64,000 nucleotides of DNA from Virgibacillus oceani (GTDB taxonomy: Bacteria > Bacillota > Bacilli > Bacillales > Amphibacillaceae). Positions within the stretch are counted from its first letter, which is position 1, and each line of letters begins with the position of its first letter. Position numbers and translations under genes: made by a program. A model generated the notes under the pieces. That model had not been told where the DNA came from. It saw only the letters and a list, made by a program, of their open reading frames with translations, and made no database searches. Positions 16,936-25,848 of the stretch are shown piece by piece. The DNA lies in the NCBI RefSeq assembly GCF_014638995.1, contig NZ_BMFR01000013.1:1-64000 (forward strand), given 5' to 3'.

Positions 16936-17400
16936 TTACAAGGTCTTCCCCTTTTTCTTAGCATCTGCATCTAAACCTGCTCCAATTGCCACCCCAATAC
17001 CCATTCCGAGTGGTAATCCCATTCCGATATTATCAAATATAAGTAGTCCAAATACAACACCTAAACTTGTGCCAAGGGACATATATATACTCAAATAATA
17101 GCCGCTGCTTACTAAATTGTGTTTTTTCTGCAGATGAGAACTGATGGTAGCTAATGTTTGTTTCTGATAGTTAAAATCATTTTCTGCAAGTTGATCTAAT
17201 TTATCTTTAAGCTGTATGATATGATTTTCCAAAGTAATAAAGTGTTGATAACATACTTCACAATCGGATGAAAAGGAACTCAGTCTTTGTATGAATCGAT
17301 TACACATCTCTATTTCTAGCTTTGTGACAACTTGCTTATCGGCAGTATTTCCGATTTCTTCTAGAATCGTTTTAAGTTTATCAACTCGTTGACTTTCCAT
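16936..17400 (-). CDS. Uncharacterised protein with coiled region and Gly-rich membrane hairpin
   Basis: 154 residues. The first two thirds are helical and coiled-coil-like (LKTILEEIGN, ENHIIQLKDKLDQLAENDFNYQ), with two cysteines in SDCEVCYQ. The last third has two Gly-rich hydrophobic stretches (SLGTSLGVVFGLLIF and GMGLPLGMGIGVAIGAG) like a glycine-zipper membrane hairpin, and a Lys-rich end. AGGGGGA supports the start at 17400. Function unknown. Confidence 0.6.
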   Translation of the reverse strand: MESQRVDKLKTILEEIGNTADKQVVTKLEIEMCNRFIQRLSSFSSDCEVCYQHFITLENHIIQLKDKLDQLAENDFNYQKQTLATISSHLQKKHNLVSSGYYLSIYMSLGTSLGVVFGLLIFDNIGMGLPLGMGIGVAIGAGLDADAKKKGKTL

Positions 17401-17509
17401 AGCGCGTCCCCCTGTTTTCTTGCTCGTCACCATCAATTATTACATTTAGGATGATATTAAATTAATACGTTTTATCGTGATATAAGGTTTCATAGTGATC
17501 AGACGTAAA

Positions 17510-17546
17510 AAAGGGATTAGCTGTATCGCTAATCCCTTTACTATTT
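17510..17546 (-). terminator. Rho-independent terminator
   Basis: AAAGGGATTAGC and GCTAATCCCTTT form a near-perfect stem. On the minus strand it is followed by TTTTTT, terminating the small gene at 17576-17707. Confidence 0.8.
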
Positions 17547-17575
17547 ATTTTTCCCGAAACTGTTACAAACTTATA

Positions 17576-17707
17576 TTACGAACGCTTTTGTTTTTTTCTT
17601 GAGGAATCTGCCTTTTTGCTTCCTGTTTCTTTTCTTGTTGTACCCTGTCCTTCTACCTCCGGGGAACTTAACCCATCTGTTAATGGATTAACTTTTCGCT
17701 TTTTCAT
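17576..17707 (-). CDS. Small basic protein
   Basis: A 43-codon ORF with GGAGGTGATT directly upstream and a terminator downstream. The product is very basic and polar (starts MKKRKVNPLTDGL, ends RKKQKRS), without hydrophobic segments. It resembles the many tiny Lys/Arg-rich proteins of spore formers, but no family was recognised. Confidence 0.6.
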   Translation of the reverse strand: MKKRKVNPLTDGLSSPEVEGQGTTRKETGSKKADSSRKKQKRS

Positions 17708-17902
17708 TCTAATCACCTCCAATTATAGTGTTCCTAAAAATAATGCAGGTATGTTATTTATCACTAATTCAATAAACTTTTAAAGTTAATTTTCCACAAG
17801 AAAAAGACGATCAATTTGGTGATCGTCTTGGATTTTTGGCCACATAGTTAAACAAGCAGGTTATGCATCATCATTTTACGTACAGAAATAAACTTATTTT
17901 TA

Positions 17903-18937
17903 TTATACTTTTAACACTCCTAAATACTCTTCAAGTGTAATTTGCTGTTCATATATTACCTTTGCAGCTTCTTTACCTACATAACGCAGGTGCCATGGTT
18001 CATATTGATATTCAGTGATTGCTTCCTTGCCTTTGGGATAACGTATGATGAAACCGAATTTGTGAGCATTCTCTCGTATCCACTTACCCTCATCAGTCTT
18101 ACCAAAATCAGTGTTTAACTGAAATTTAATATCTGGGCTTGTAACATCCATCGTTAGTCCGGTTTGGTGCTCACTTTCACCAGGGCGTGCGCTAAATTTA
18201 TTTGCCTCTTTCTCGCCATGCTGTTCAGAATAAGATGCGAAAAGTACTTGCTGTCGATTGTAGGAGCGGTAGCCTGATTGGGCGTATAATTCTAAACCTG
18301 CCTTTTCAGTTGCTGTAAACATTTTCTCGAGTGCCTTTGCAGCTTCTTTACGCATGTATTTTTTCGGCAGATCTTCTTTAAACGGGAATGGAACATCCGG
18401 CACAACAAGATCCTTAGGTTCAAAACCATCCGGAAGTTCATGCTGTTTATTAACAAGCACTAATTTGTCAGTTGGATTGGATACGGTTATGGTATCCGAT
18501 TCTTTGACAGTTGCTTTGTTTTTAGCTATTCCTTTTCCTGGTTTTATGTTAAAAGAACCGTTCAATGCCTTTTCCAGCCATTCTTTAGTAGATTTATCGT
18601 ATATACCGGTTGCAGCCAATTTTACCTGCTGTGATTGAAAGTCTTTAATAGCCCATTCAGTATCTGCATCGAACGTACCACTTGCTTTAATATCATAACC
18701 TAGTTTTTTAAGAATCGTTTGTAATTGTTGTACATCATTGCCTTTTGAATCAATTGTTAGTTTTTTATCTGGCAAGACCAGTTCATCTTTCTTTTCCTGA
18801 TTAGTGCCATTGTTATTCTGAATCTCGTTATCTACTGTTTCACCATTCGTAGTTGCTGTTTGTTCGTTTGTACATGCAGACAAGACGAAAATACCCATTA
18901 TCGTTAGGATGATGATAGGTAAGGACCCTCTAATCAT
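17903..18937 (-). CDS. Lipoprotein D-alanyl-D-alanine carboxypeptidase (VanY/LdcB family)
   Basis: 344 residues. A lipoprotein signal with lipobox LSAC (Cys about 22) is followed by a low-complexity Thr/Asn linker. A peptidoglycan-binding domain (about 55-125, DVQQLQTILKKLGY and FQSQQ) comes next, then a VanY-type zinc peptidase domain. The zinc ligands and catalytic residues are in SGYRSYNRQ, RPGESEHQTGLTMDV and YEPWHLRYVG. It trims D-Ala from stem peptides on the outer face of the membrane. GAGGGAGAG supports the start at 18937. No van-type regulators adjoin, so a cell-wall maintenance role is likelier than resistance. Confidence 0.9.
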   Translation of the reverse strand: MIRGSLPIIILTIMGIFVLSACTNEQTATTNGETVDNEIQNNNGTNQEKKDELVLPDKKLTIDSKGNDVQQLQTILKKLGYDIKASGTFDADTEWAIKDFQSQQVKLAATGIYDKSTKEWLEKALNGSFNIKPGKGIAKNKATVKESDTITVSNPTDKLVLVNKQHELPDGFEPKDLVVPDVPFPFKEDLPKKYMRKEAAKALEKMFTATEKAGLELYAQSGYRSYNRQQVLFASYSEQHGEKEANKFSARPGESEHQTGLTMDVTSPDIKFQLNTDFGKTDEGKWIRENAHKFGFIIRYPKGKEAITEYQYEPWHLRYVGKEAAKVIYEQQITLEEYLGVLKV

Positions 18938-19059
18938 GTTAAACTCTCCCTCATGTTGTGCGATTTCCATTTGACCATTCGGCAGAAAATAATTACCGGA
19001 ACTTTTAATAGTATATCATGCTTAAAGCTTGTACCGTATTATTTTTTATAAAAGTCAAC

Positions 19060-19165
19060 GTGAAACATCAGGGGAGAGAAGGGACATTAATGGGAGCAGC
19101 GAGATATCAACGCAAGCAGGTGAAACATCAGCCCGAGCAGCAAAACATCACCCCCCCAGGAAACA
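19060..19165. repeat. Degenerate five-unit relic of the 20-bp minisatellite
   Basis: Hexamers of the type ACATCA recur at 19065, 19084, 19104, 19125 and 19145, a 19-21 base period. Flanks such as GTGAAACATCAGCCCGAGCAG are clearly related to the unit of the large array at 41154-42215. The units are strongly diverged. The relic fills the divergent gap between the VanY-like gene and the phage-type cassette. Confidence 0.7.
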
Positions 19166-19263
19166 ATTACCAAAAAAATTTAACCTAATTTAATCGAAAA
19201 TGCCACCTTTTTGTATATCTTTTCGATAATAGTTATGACTCAAGCAGAAGGGAGGGGAAAAAC

Positions 19264-19440
19264 ATGAAAGAAAAGCCAATGACCGTAAAAGGTATGGCAG
19301 CATTTCTTGGTGTACACACGGACACAGTCTACAAGATGGTGAAGCAAAACAAACTACCGCATTTTCGAATTGGCGGCAAAATTCTTTTTTCACAAGCTAC
19401 TGTGTTGGAGTGGATCCGTGAACAGGAAAATTGCAAATAA
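19264..19440 (+). CDS. Excisionase-like helix-turn-helix protein
   Basis: 58 residues. The N-terminal winged HTH (MTVKGMAAFLGVHTDTVYKM, then LPHFRIGGKILFSQATVLEWI) is the classic HTH_17/excisionase-family pattern. AGGGAGGGG lies upstream. It begins a five-gene plus-strand cluster of phage replication type and probably binds DNA as its regulator or as an excisionase. No integrase gene is found in the window. Confidence 0.85.
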   Translation: MKEKPMTVKGMAAFLGVHTDTVYKMVKQNKLPHFRIGGKILFSQATVLEWIREQENCK

Positions 19441-19490
19441 GGAAAGAAACAGTTTTTCAATAAAATGAATTCAGAGAGGAAATTACAAAA

Positions 19491-20225
19491 ATGAATTATT
19501 TGAAAGAACTTAACGCATTCAGAAATTGGCTGTTTTTAAACGAAATGCCTACCGGCGCTATTGTACTGTGGCATGCATTAATTAGTGTTAACAATTCTGC
19601 CGGCTGGAAGAAACAATTTAATGCGCCCAATTCAGTTGTGCAGGCATTAACCGGCCTATCGAAGCAAGGTTTAATCAAGTCCCGGGGAAAGCTGATAGAG
19701 AAAAACTTTGTTCGTTATAAAAAAGGAAAACGAGGAAGTGCTCCCATTTATGAAATGGTGTCATTGATTAATATAATGGACCAATCTGGGTCCCAAACCA
19801 GTACCGAATATGATAACCAAACGAGTTCCTCTTCGTTGCCCATACCTAAACAGAAACTAAATCAAAAACAAAAAAGCAGCAGAGAAGAACAGGCGAAAAA
19901 TCCATTTATCGTTTATGAACAAAATTTTGGCATCCTTCGGCCAATTGTCAGGGAGTCCATGATTGACTGGTGTAATGACCTTAGTGATCAAATCGTGATA
20001 GAGGCAATGAGGCTTACGGTGAAAAGAGGAGGGCGTACATTTGGCTATATTGAGGAGATTCTTAAAGAATGGAGCGATGCGAAGCTTGTATCCATCGATC
20101 AGGTAAGGGCATATGAAATGGAGAAGGCCGCAAAACGCCATAGGACTAATTCCATTCATAACCAAACTACAGAGAATACTAAATCTATGTTCGATGAATT
20201 AAGGCAGGAAGGGGCTCTGTCATGA
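19491..20225 (+). CDS. DnaD-like replication initiation protein (phage type)
   Basis: 244 residues. The N-terminal part (1-90) looks like a winged-helix DNA-binding domain (FLNEMPTGAIVLWHALIS, VVQALTGLSKQGLIKSRGKLIEK). A polar Ser/Gln/Lys linker follows. The C-terminal DnaD-type domain (about 145-205) has the characteristic TFGYIEEILKEWSDAKL. Such proteins recognise the origin and recruit the helicase loader. It overlaps the next gene by 4 bases. Confidence 0.85.
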   Translation: MNYLKELNAFRNWLFLNEMPTGAIVLWHALISVNNSAGWKKQFNAPNSVVQALTGLSKQGLIKSRGKLIEKNFVRYKKGKRGSAPIYEMVSLINIMDQSGSQTSTEYDNQTSSSSLPIPKQKLNQKQKSSREEQAKNPFIVYEQNFGILRPIVRESMIDWCNDLSDQIVIEAMRLTVKRGGRTFGYIEEILKEWSDAKLVSIDQVRAYEMEKAAKRHRTNSIHNQTTENTKSMFDELRQEGALS

Positions 20226-20548
20226 CACATGAAGAAGCTGTTCATATTTTAGAAATGATCAAGGATGCGTACCCGAAATTTCCAATATCCAAGGGAAAGG
20301 CTACCTTACTGATTCCGTCACTGAAAAAGATGGATTACAACGGTGTGATGGAGAAATTTTCCGATTTTGCAGCCAACCATCCTTATGCCCCGATGATTGC
20401 TGAAATTGCGTCCTATCCGCTGGAACCGAACCTGTATTTGGAAAAAATGAACAAGTGGAAAAGAGAGGCTGATAAAGTACCAGCTGAAATAAAGGAAAAT
20501 TTTCGCCAGGCGATGCATGAACTCATCAAGGAGAAATCACAATCATGA
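20222..20548 (+). CDS. G39P-like helicase loader/inhibitor
   Basis: 108 residues, all helical, resembling phage SPP1 G39P, which binds its cognate DnaB-type helicase and releases it at the origin. The pattern EEAVHILEMIKDAYPKFPISK plus LIPSLKKMDYNGVMEKF and the C-terminal helix fit that family. It overlaps both neighbours by 4 bases, placing it between initiator and helicase as in phage replication modules. Confidence 0.75.
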   Translation: MTHEEAVHILEMIKDAYPKFPISKGKATLLIPSLKKMDYNGVMEKFSDFAANHPYAPMIAEIASYPLEPNLYLEKMNKWKREADKVPAEIKENFRQAMHELIKEKSQS

Positions 20549-21816
20549 ATGTAGAAAACTATGAAGCAGAAGCAGCGGTACTTGGGGCGGTACTGCTTGA
20601 TGGAACACTTTTTAAGGAGCTTGAGGTGGAGGAGGAATTCTTTTACCATGCCCGCCATAAACGGATTTACCGGGCAATGAAGGAGGCATTTGACAAGGGA
20701 GAATTTATTGATTGTGTTGTCACAACAACCTACCTGGGAGAGGCAATCAATCAGGTCGGTGGAACGGTGTATCTGCTGAAAATGACAGAATCTGTAGCGA
20801 GCACCGCAAGCATGAAGCATCATGAACGGTTAATTCTCGATGCCTATCGCCTTAGAAAATCTAGAGAATATACCATGAATTACAGCAAGCAGCCATCAGA
20901 GCAACAGTTGGAGCTGCTTATCTCTCAATTACAAACGATTCGAGAGGCAGGAATCGTCCATCAGGAGAAAACGACCTATGATTATTTGCTGGAAATTACC
21001 GATGAAATCGTTGCACCACCTGGGGAGGCAAAAGGATGCAGGAGCCCTTATAAACATCTTGATCAAATGACTGGCGGGATTCATCGGGGGGACCTGCTTA
21101 TTGTAGCGGCAAGGCCTTCAGTAGGAAAAACAGCGTTTGCTCTGAACTTGGCAGCGGGACATTGCAAAAATGGCGGTACCTCCTCCATCTTTAGCCTGGA
21201 GATGGGAACAAAGCCATTGCTGAAAAGGATGATCTCATCAGAAGGAATAATTGATGCGCAGAAGTGGAAAAGCATGGCCTTTTCCAGTCAGGATTATGAA
21301 GAGGCAATCAAAGCAATCGGATTCATTTCGGATTGGAACTTATATATTTTTGATACCAAACGGACACTGATGGATATTCGGTCCACCATTCGGAGAAAAA
21401 AGTATGACGACCCGGATGGAAACCACCTGGTCATCATCGATTATTTACAATTAATCAGTCCAGCTGGAAAACGGGAGCGACGTGATTTGGAGGTGGGAGA
21501 AATCACAAGGGAATTAAAATTGCTTGCCATTGAGCTCGATATACCGATTGTGCTTTTGTCCCAACTGTCGCGTGGGGTAGAAGCTCGCCAGAACAAGCGA
21601 CCGCTTATGTCCGATTTACGAGAATCGGGAAACATCGAACAGGATGCCGACGTTATTTTTCTTTTATACCGGGACGATTATTACAACAAAAATATCGAAA
21701 AAAACACAATGGAAGTCATCATCTCCAAGCAGCGGAATGGCCCAACAGGAACAGTGGAGCTGGCATTTTTAAAGGAGTATGGAAAATTCGCAGACAAGGA
21801 GAGATCAATGCAATGA
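20545..21816 (+). CDS. DnaB-like replicative helicase (phage G40P type)
   Basis: 423 residues. The N-terminal DnaB domain begins NYEAEAAVLGAVLLDGTLF. The RecA-like C-terminal domain has Walker A ARPSVGKTAFALN, EMGTKPLLKRM, Walker B HLVIIDYLQLI, LSQLSRGVEAR, and the arginine-finger region SDLRESGNIEQDADVIF. It is shorter than chromosomal DnaC/DnaB and typical of phage helicases. It probably loads through the preceding G39P-like protein. The stop overlaps the next start. Confidence 0.92.
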   Translation: MNVENYEAEAAVLGAVLLDGTLFKELEVEEEFFYHARHKRIYRAMKEAFDKGEFIDCVVTTTYLGEAINQVGGTVYLLKMTESVASTASMKHHERLILDAYRLRKSREYTMNYSKQPSEQQLELLISQLQTIREAGIVHQEKTTYDYLLEITDEIVAPPGEAKGCRSPYKHLDQMTGGIHRGDLLIVAARPSVGKTAFALNLAAGHCKNGGTSSIFSLEMGTKPLLKRMISSEGIIDAQKWKSMAFSSQDYEEAIKAIGFISDWNLYIFDTKRTLMDIRSTIRRKKYDDPDGNHLVIIDYLQLISPAGKRERRDLEVGEITRELKLLAIELDIPIVLLSQLSRGVEARQNKRPLMSDLRESGNIEQDADVIFLLYRDDYYNKNIEKNTMEVIISKQRNGPTGTVELAFLKEYGKFADKERSMQ

Positions 21817-22268
21817 ATACATTTTACGATCAGGAGATGAAATCAATCGCGCAACAGACCTGGAAGCTGGATTATGATGACAATAGCAACACTGCAAAAC
21901 TAGTAAACGAACGCGGGGAAGAGATGGATATTGCTGCATTGGGACTTTGTATCGATGCATTTAAACATACAATGTATCAAATGGAGGAAATGAAAATTGG
22001 TAAAAAAAACGTCAACCCGCTTGATGAGTTCACCAAAAAGCGCTTGGGTGTCCAGGATTACCAGTTGATCATTCATGAAACAGCTGGAGATAAGACGACG
22101 AGTGCATTTGAAGTTTACAGTGATGAATACAGGGTGTTTACGATGGACTATTATCACGTCGTGCATAATCGAAAAGTATATGACTATGGGTTTCTGGCAT
22201 TTCTAAATGAATTTGACTGTAAAAAGTTGTTGAAGCCATTGAGTGATTTTGTGAATCGGTGTCAGTGA
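21813..22268 (+). CDS. Uncharacterised protein at the end of the replication cassette
   Basis: 151 residues, acidic-basic mixed, no membrane segment and no recognised domain. It begins MNTFYDQEMKSIAQQTWKLD and has repeated aromatic-rich segments (YYHVVHNRKVYDYGFLAFL). It overlaps the helicase gene by 4 bases, so it is part of the same operon and probably of the same phage origin. Nothing phage-like follows it. Confidence 0.65.
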   Translation: MNTFYDQEMKSIAQQTWKLDYDDNSNTAKLVNERGEEMDIAALGLCIDAFKHTMYQMEEMKIGKKNVNPLDEFTKKRLGVQDYQLIIHETAGDKTTSAFEVYSDEYRVFTMDYYHVVHNRKVYDYGFLAFLNEFDCKKLLKPLSDFVNRCQ

Positions 22269-22525
22269 ATATGTTGTTGGATGAAAGTATTGGAGTTGTA
22301 GAAACCGGAATTTTTATGGAACGTCACTCGCTTATATGGTACTATTTGGTTACAGACAATTCTAAAAATTATATAACCAATAATTATAAAATCAAGGGAA
22401 TACAAACTAAATTGAACTCGCGCTTGTTTGGTTATCTTACATAAAAATCACCACCCTAATTAGATGGCTGATTTAATTAAGACCTTCCTTTGTAAAGTTA
22501 AAACCGTAAATATAGGAGGAGTTTA

Positions 22526-23122
22526 ATGAGAAAACTCGTAAATTTAAATACGGTTTACGTTGTTGCTGCAATAGTGGCCATTGGTACTATAATCATCGTT
22601 TGGGCAAGTGAAATGAGTGGTATCTGGACAAAGGGTATCAGTCATGTAGCCAATGCAGTTGAGGAATATCATAATGCCGCATTCCCTGTTGATGGGGAAT
22701 TTACGGTTGATATTGATTTAAGTGATTTAGAGAGTAATGAAGGAAAAGTGCTTTTTGATGATGGAAAAAACCAAATTTTTGTATCGAAAGTTGTTCGTAA
22801 TGAATCGGATTATGAAGTGGTTTTTAGGTCAAGTGGGGATTTCAGCTTGGGCGGTGCGACTTTAGTTTCAGGTATTGAACACGTGCGTAACAGTAACGAT
22901 CTTACAACTGATTTTCAGGCAGAGGCACAAGCTTCTTATATGGGCGATACGTATAAATTATCTCCCTCAGGATCTTCTGGGTTAGATTACCGTGATGGAG
23001 ATGAATTTGGTTTTTATTTGTACCGACAAGACGAAACGATTGATATTGATTTAGAAAAAGAATCAATGATTGAGGTAACGGTTACAAATTTGTATATGAA
23101 TTTATGGGCAGAGAAATCATAG
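22526..23122 (+). CDS. Uncharacterised membrane-anchored exported protein
   Basis: 198 residues with one N-terminal transmembrane segment (VYVVAAIVAIGTIIIVWA) and an exported acidic beta-rich domain (EFTVDIDLSDLESN, DETIDIDLEKESMIEVTVTNLYMN). ATAGGAGGAG supports the start. The family was not recognised. It stands alone after the phage-type cassette with about 260 bases of non-coding DNA between. Confidence 0.6.
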   Translation: MRKLVNLNTVYVVAAIVAIGTIIIVWASEMSGIWTKGISHVANAVEEYHNAAFPVDGEFTVDIDLSDLESNEGKVLFDDGKNQIFVSKVVRNESDYEVVFRSSGDFSLGGATLVSGIEHVRNSNDLTTDFQAEAQASYMGDTYKLSPSGSSGLDYRDGDEFGFYLYRQDETIDIDLEKESMIEVTVTNLYMNLWAEKS

Positions 23123-23238
23123 ATGGGGAGCAAAGTACTTGTGTTTAGCTGATTGTATCCTAAAAAAGAGACTGCGGCATATCTGGGACAGTTAGCAGCA
23201 CTTTGTTCCACCGACGTATAGATTAAAAAAATAAGACA

Positions 23239-23275
23239 AGAAGTTAACGGTACTGATAACTTCTTGTTCGTCTTT
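23239..23275 (+). terminator. Rho-independent terminator
   Basis: AAGAAGTTA and TAACTTCTT flank a 10-base loop, followed by GTTCGTCTTTT. It lies about 120 bases past the membrane-anchored protein gene. Confidence 0.55.
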
Positions 23276-23280
23276 TACTA

Positions 23281-23385
23281 ATTATTAATGAAGCATCATT
23301 ATTGGAGGATGAGATTATTGGTTTAATTGATGGATTTCCAAGTGAAGAAAATCAACAATACTATCTTTTAAAAAAACGGAGTTAA
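23281..23385 (+). pseudogene. Possible C-terminal gene remnant
   Basis: A 34-codon open stretch (INEASLLEDEIIGLIDGF, then PSEENQQYYLLKKRS and stop) with protein-like composition but no start codon or ribosome site. It may be the tail of a gene lost upstream. The rest of the 23123-23494 gap holds only the terminator and an AT-rich promoter-like stretch. Confidence 0.3.
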
Positions 23386-23497
23386 TTGCCTTCTTCTAAA
23401 AGGTGCTTTTCTTAAATAAGGAAATTTCACTTTATTCCACCATTTTGGCTGGGTAGTAAATATTGGTATAATCTTATAATAAGAAGGGGGCTACATG

Positions 23498-24154
23498 ATG
23501 AAAAATAATAGAAATATAGTAACAGTTATGATTACCATAGCATTGATCTTATTGGTTTCCTGTGACAACTCAACCGATGAGATAAGTGCTAAATCAAACA
23601 ATCAGTCATCAACTAACAGCACAACTCAAAACGCAGACGGCGATGTAGCTAATAAAGATGTAGCAGATACAGATGAAAATACAACAGAAAAAGCTTCTGG
23701 AAGTACTGAAAACAACGAACAAAATAACCAGGAGGATATTTCTTCTGGTACATCTGCAAATGTCAATGATGGACAATCGAATTCCAGTAATAGTGACAAT
23801 GAAAATAAAAAGAAAGAATATCTCCAGAAACTTAATAAAATGGAAGAATCAGATAGATATTCAGAAGCTGGAACAACAATAACAGAGTTAGAGGAACAAG
23901 AGGCAGAAAGATATAAAAATTGGGATGAGGAATTGAACGAAATCTATGGAGTGTTAAAAGAACAGCTTCCAGCAGAACAGATGGATAAATTAAGAGAAGA
24001 ACAACGGAGCTGGGTAAAACACAGAGATGAAGCTGCTAAAGAAGCATCACTAAAATATAAAGGTGGTACTACGGAATCGTTAGAATATGTGGCAACACAA
24101 GCAAGTCTTACAAGAGAGAGGTGCTATACATTAGTTGCAAAATATATGAAGTAA
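23498..24154 (+). CDS. Lipoprotein with LprI-like C-terminal domain
   Basis: 218 residues. A lipoprotein signal ends in VSC (Cys about 23). A long Ser/Thr/Asn/Glu low-complexity spacer (residues 25-105) follows. The C-terminal domain (about 110-218; EEQEAERYKNWDEELNEIYGVLKEQLP, LREEQRSWVKHRD) matches the LprI/DUF1311 pattern, named for a mycobacterial lysozyme-inhibitor lipoprotein. GGGGGC spacing favours the second ATG. It probably acts on the outer face of the membrane; an inhibitory role here is untested. Confidence 0.75.
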   Translation: MKNNRNIVTVMITIALILLVSCDNSTDEISAKSNNQSSTNSTTQNADGDVANKDVADTDENTTEKASGSTENNEQNNQEDISSGTSANVNDGQSNSSNSDNENKKKEYLQKLNKMEESDRYSEAGTTITELEEQEAERYKNWDEELNEIYGVLKEQLPAEQMDKLREEQRSWVKHRDEAAKEASLKYKGGTTESLEYVATQASLTRERCYTLVAKYMK

Positions 24155-24396
24155 CTTTTTAATACATTCAAGTGCCGGATCTCCATTTACCATCATTTAC
24201 CCTAGAAACTTGATACAGTGTACAGCCGATGACTTTCTGATTCAGAGTCGACAGATGTTTTTTAAGAGAGCATTTAAGATGCTTGTGAAGTATTGTATTA
24301 TTGTACGTAAACAAACAGGTATAAAAAGTTAAATAGGAGTAATTGTTGCGGCAACTCCCGTCTAATGACCCTGGGTACTATAAGGAGGAAACGAAT

Positions 24397-24972
<576 letters not shown>

Positions 24973-24974
24973 CG

Positions 24975-25003
24975 AAAGCTTGGCTAATAACCAAGCTTTT
25001 TTT
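24975..25003 (+). terminator. Rho-independent terminator
   Basis: AAAGCTTGG and CCAAGCTTT with a 7-base loop and a run of T's, just after the DUF4256 gene. Confidence 0.85.
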
Positions 25004-25112
25004 ATAACTAAAATAAGAATATGTAAATAGCCTATCCAGTTAGGTTAGGCTATTATATATATGGTGGTAACCTGAGATTATCCAATGAACAATTAAAGCA
25101 CAGTTCACCTTA

Positions 25113-25682
25113 TCAGCTTTGATTCTCCGCAGCCATTGCCTCTGTTTTAGTGCGGTGGACTGTTCCGAATGGATGTTCTGGTGGTGCATATATGGAGTAA
25201 AGCTTCAAAGGCTCATTTCCTGTATTAATCACATTATGCCATTTTCCGGCTGGCACCATAATAGCGAAATCCTCAGTAACGTTCCGCTGAAAGGTTAAAT
25301 TGCTTTCCGAATCACCCATTTTTACGACGCCCTCTCCCTCCTCAATACGTAAGAACTGATCAACGTCCGGATGAACTTCCAAACCGATATCGCCCCCAAC
25401 TGGGATGCTCATCAATGTAACCTGCAGATGATTTCCTGTCCATAACGCCGTGCGGAATGTATTGTTTTGTTCGGCCGCCTCCTCAATATTCACCACAAAT
25501 GGCTGCTTTCCATAATCCTTTAACGTAATCCGTTCATCCTCATATTGCGGGTACCAATATCCATTGCTTTCCCCGCGATCAAATGGGCCCGGAAAATATG
25601 GGTATACCGGCTGTCTGTCATACGCATACATGGGTGCGTTGGAGTAGTATTGATAAGGGTACATGTAAGAATAATAGTACAA
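25113..25682 (-). CDS. Cupin protein with Tyr-rich N-terminus
   Basis: 189 residues. The first 50 residues are Tyr/Pro-rich (MYYYSYMYPYQYYSN), as in spore-coat-type proteins. A cupin domain follows (about 75-175) with metal-ligand motifs EVHPDVDQFLRIEEGEG and PAGKWHNVINTG. Single-domain cupins of this kind with HxDxxQ are widespread in spore formers. The Tyr-rich leader suggests a coat or crust location, which is inference. The ribosome site is GGAATGA-like and moderate. Confidence 0.75.
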   Translation of the reverse strand: MYYYSYMYPYQYYSNAPMYAYDRQPVYPYFPGPFDRGESNGYWYPQYEDERITLKDYGKQPFVVNIEEAAEQNNTFRTALWTGNHLQVTLMSIPVGGDIGLEVHPDVDQFLRIEEGEGVVKMGDSESNLTFQRNVTEDFAIMVPAGKWHNVINTGNEPLKLYSIYAPPEHPFGTVHRTKTEAMAAENQS

Positions 25683-25848
25683 TCTTAGTCATTCCTTTCA
25701 ATCGTTATCACATCTATCCTATGCAATGGAATGGGTAAGTGTACCATGTTTGCTGGGCTTTTGGCCAAATCATGTGAATCGTATAAATTCCAATGTGAAA
25801 ATTGTGAAAATAGTGATAGAATAAAGGTTGATAAAGGGGGACGCAGAA

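Noticed and set aside
17903..18937. Vancomycin resistance locus
   Set aside because: A lone VanY-type lipoprotein with a peptidoglycan-binding domain and no vanHAX or two-component genes nearby.
22259..22444. 61-codon ORF after the replication cassette
   Set aside because: No ribosome site, mixed composition, and it begins inside the previous gene's last codons; probably chance.
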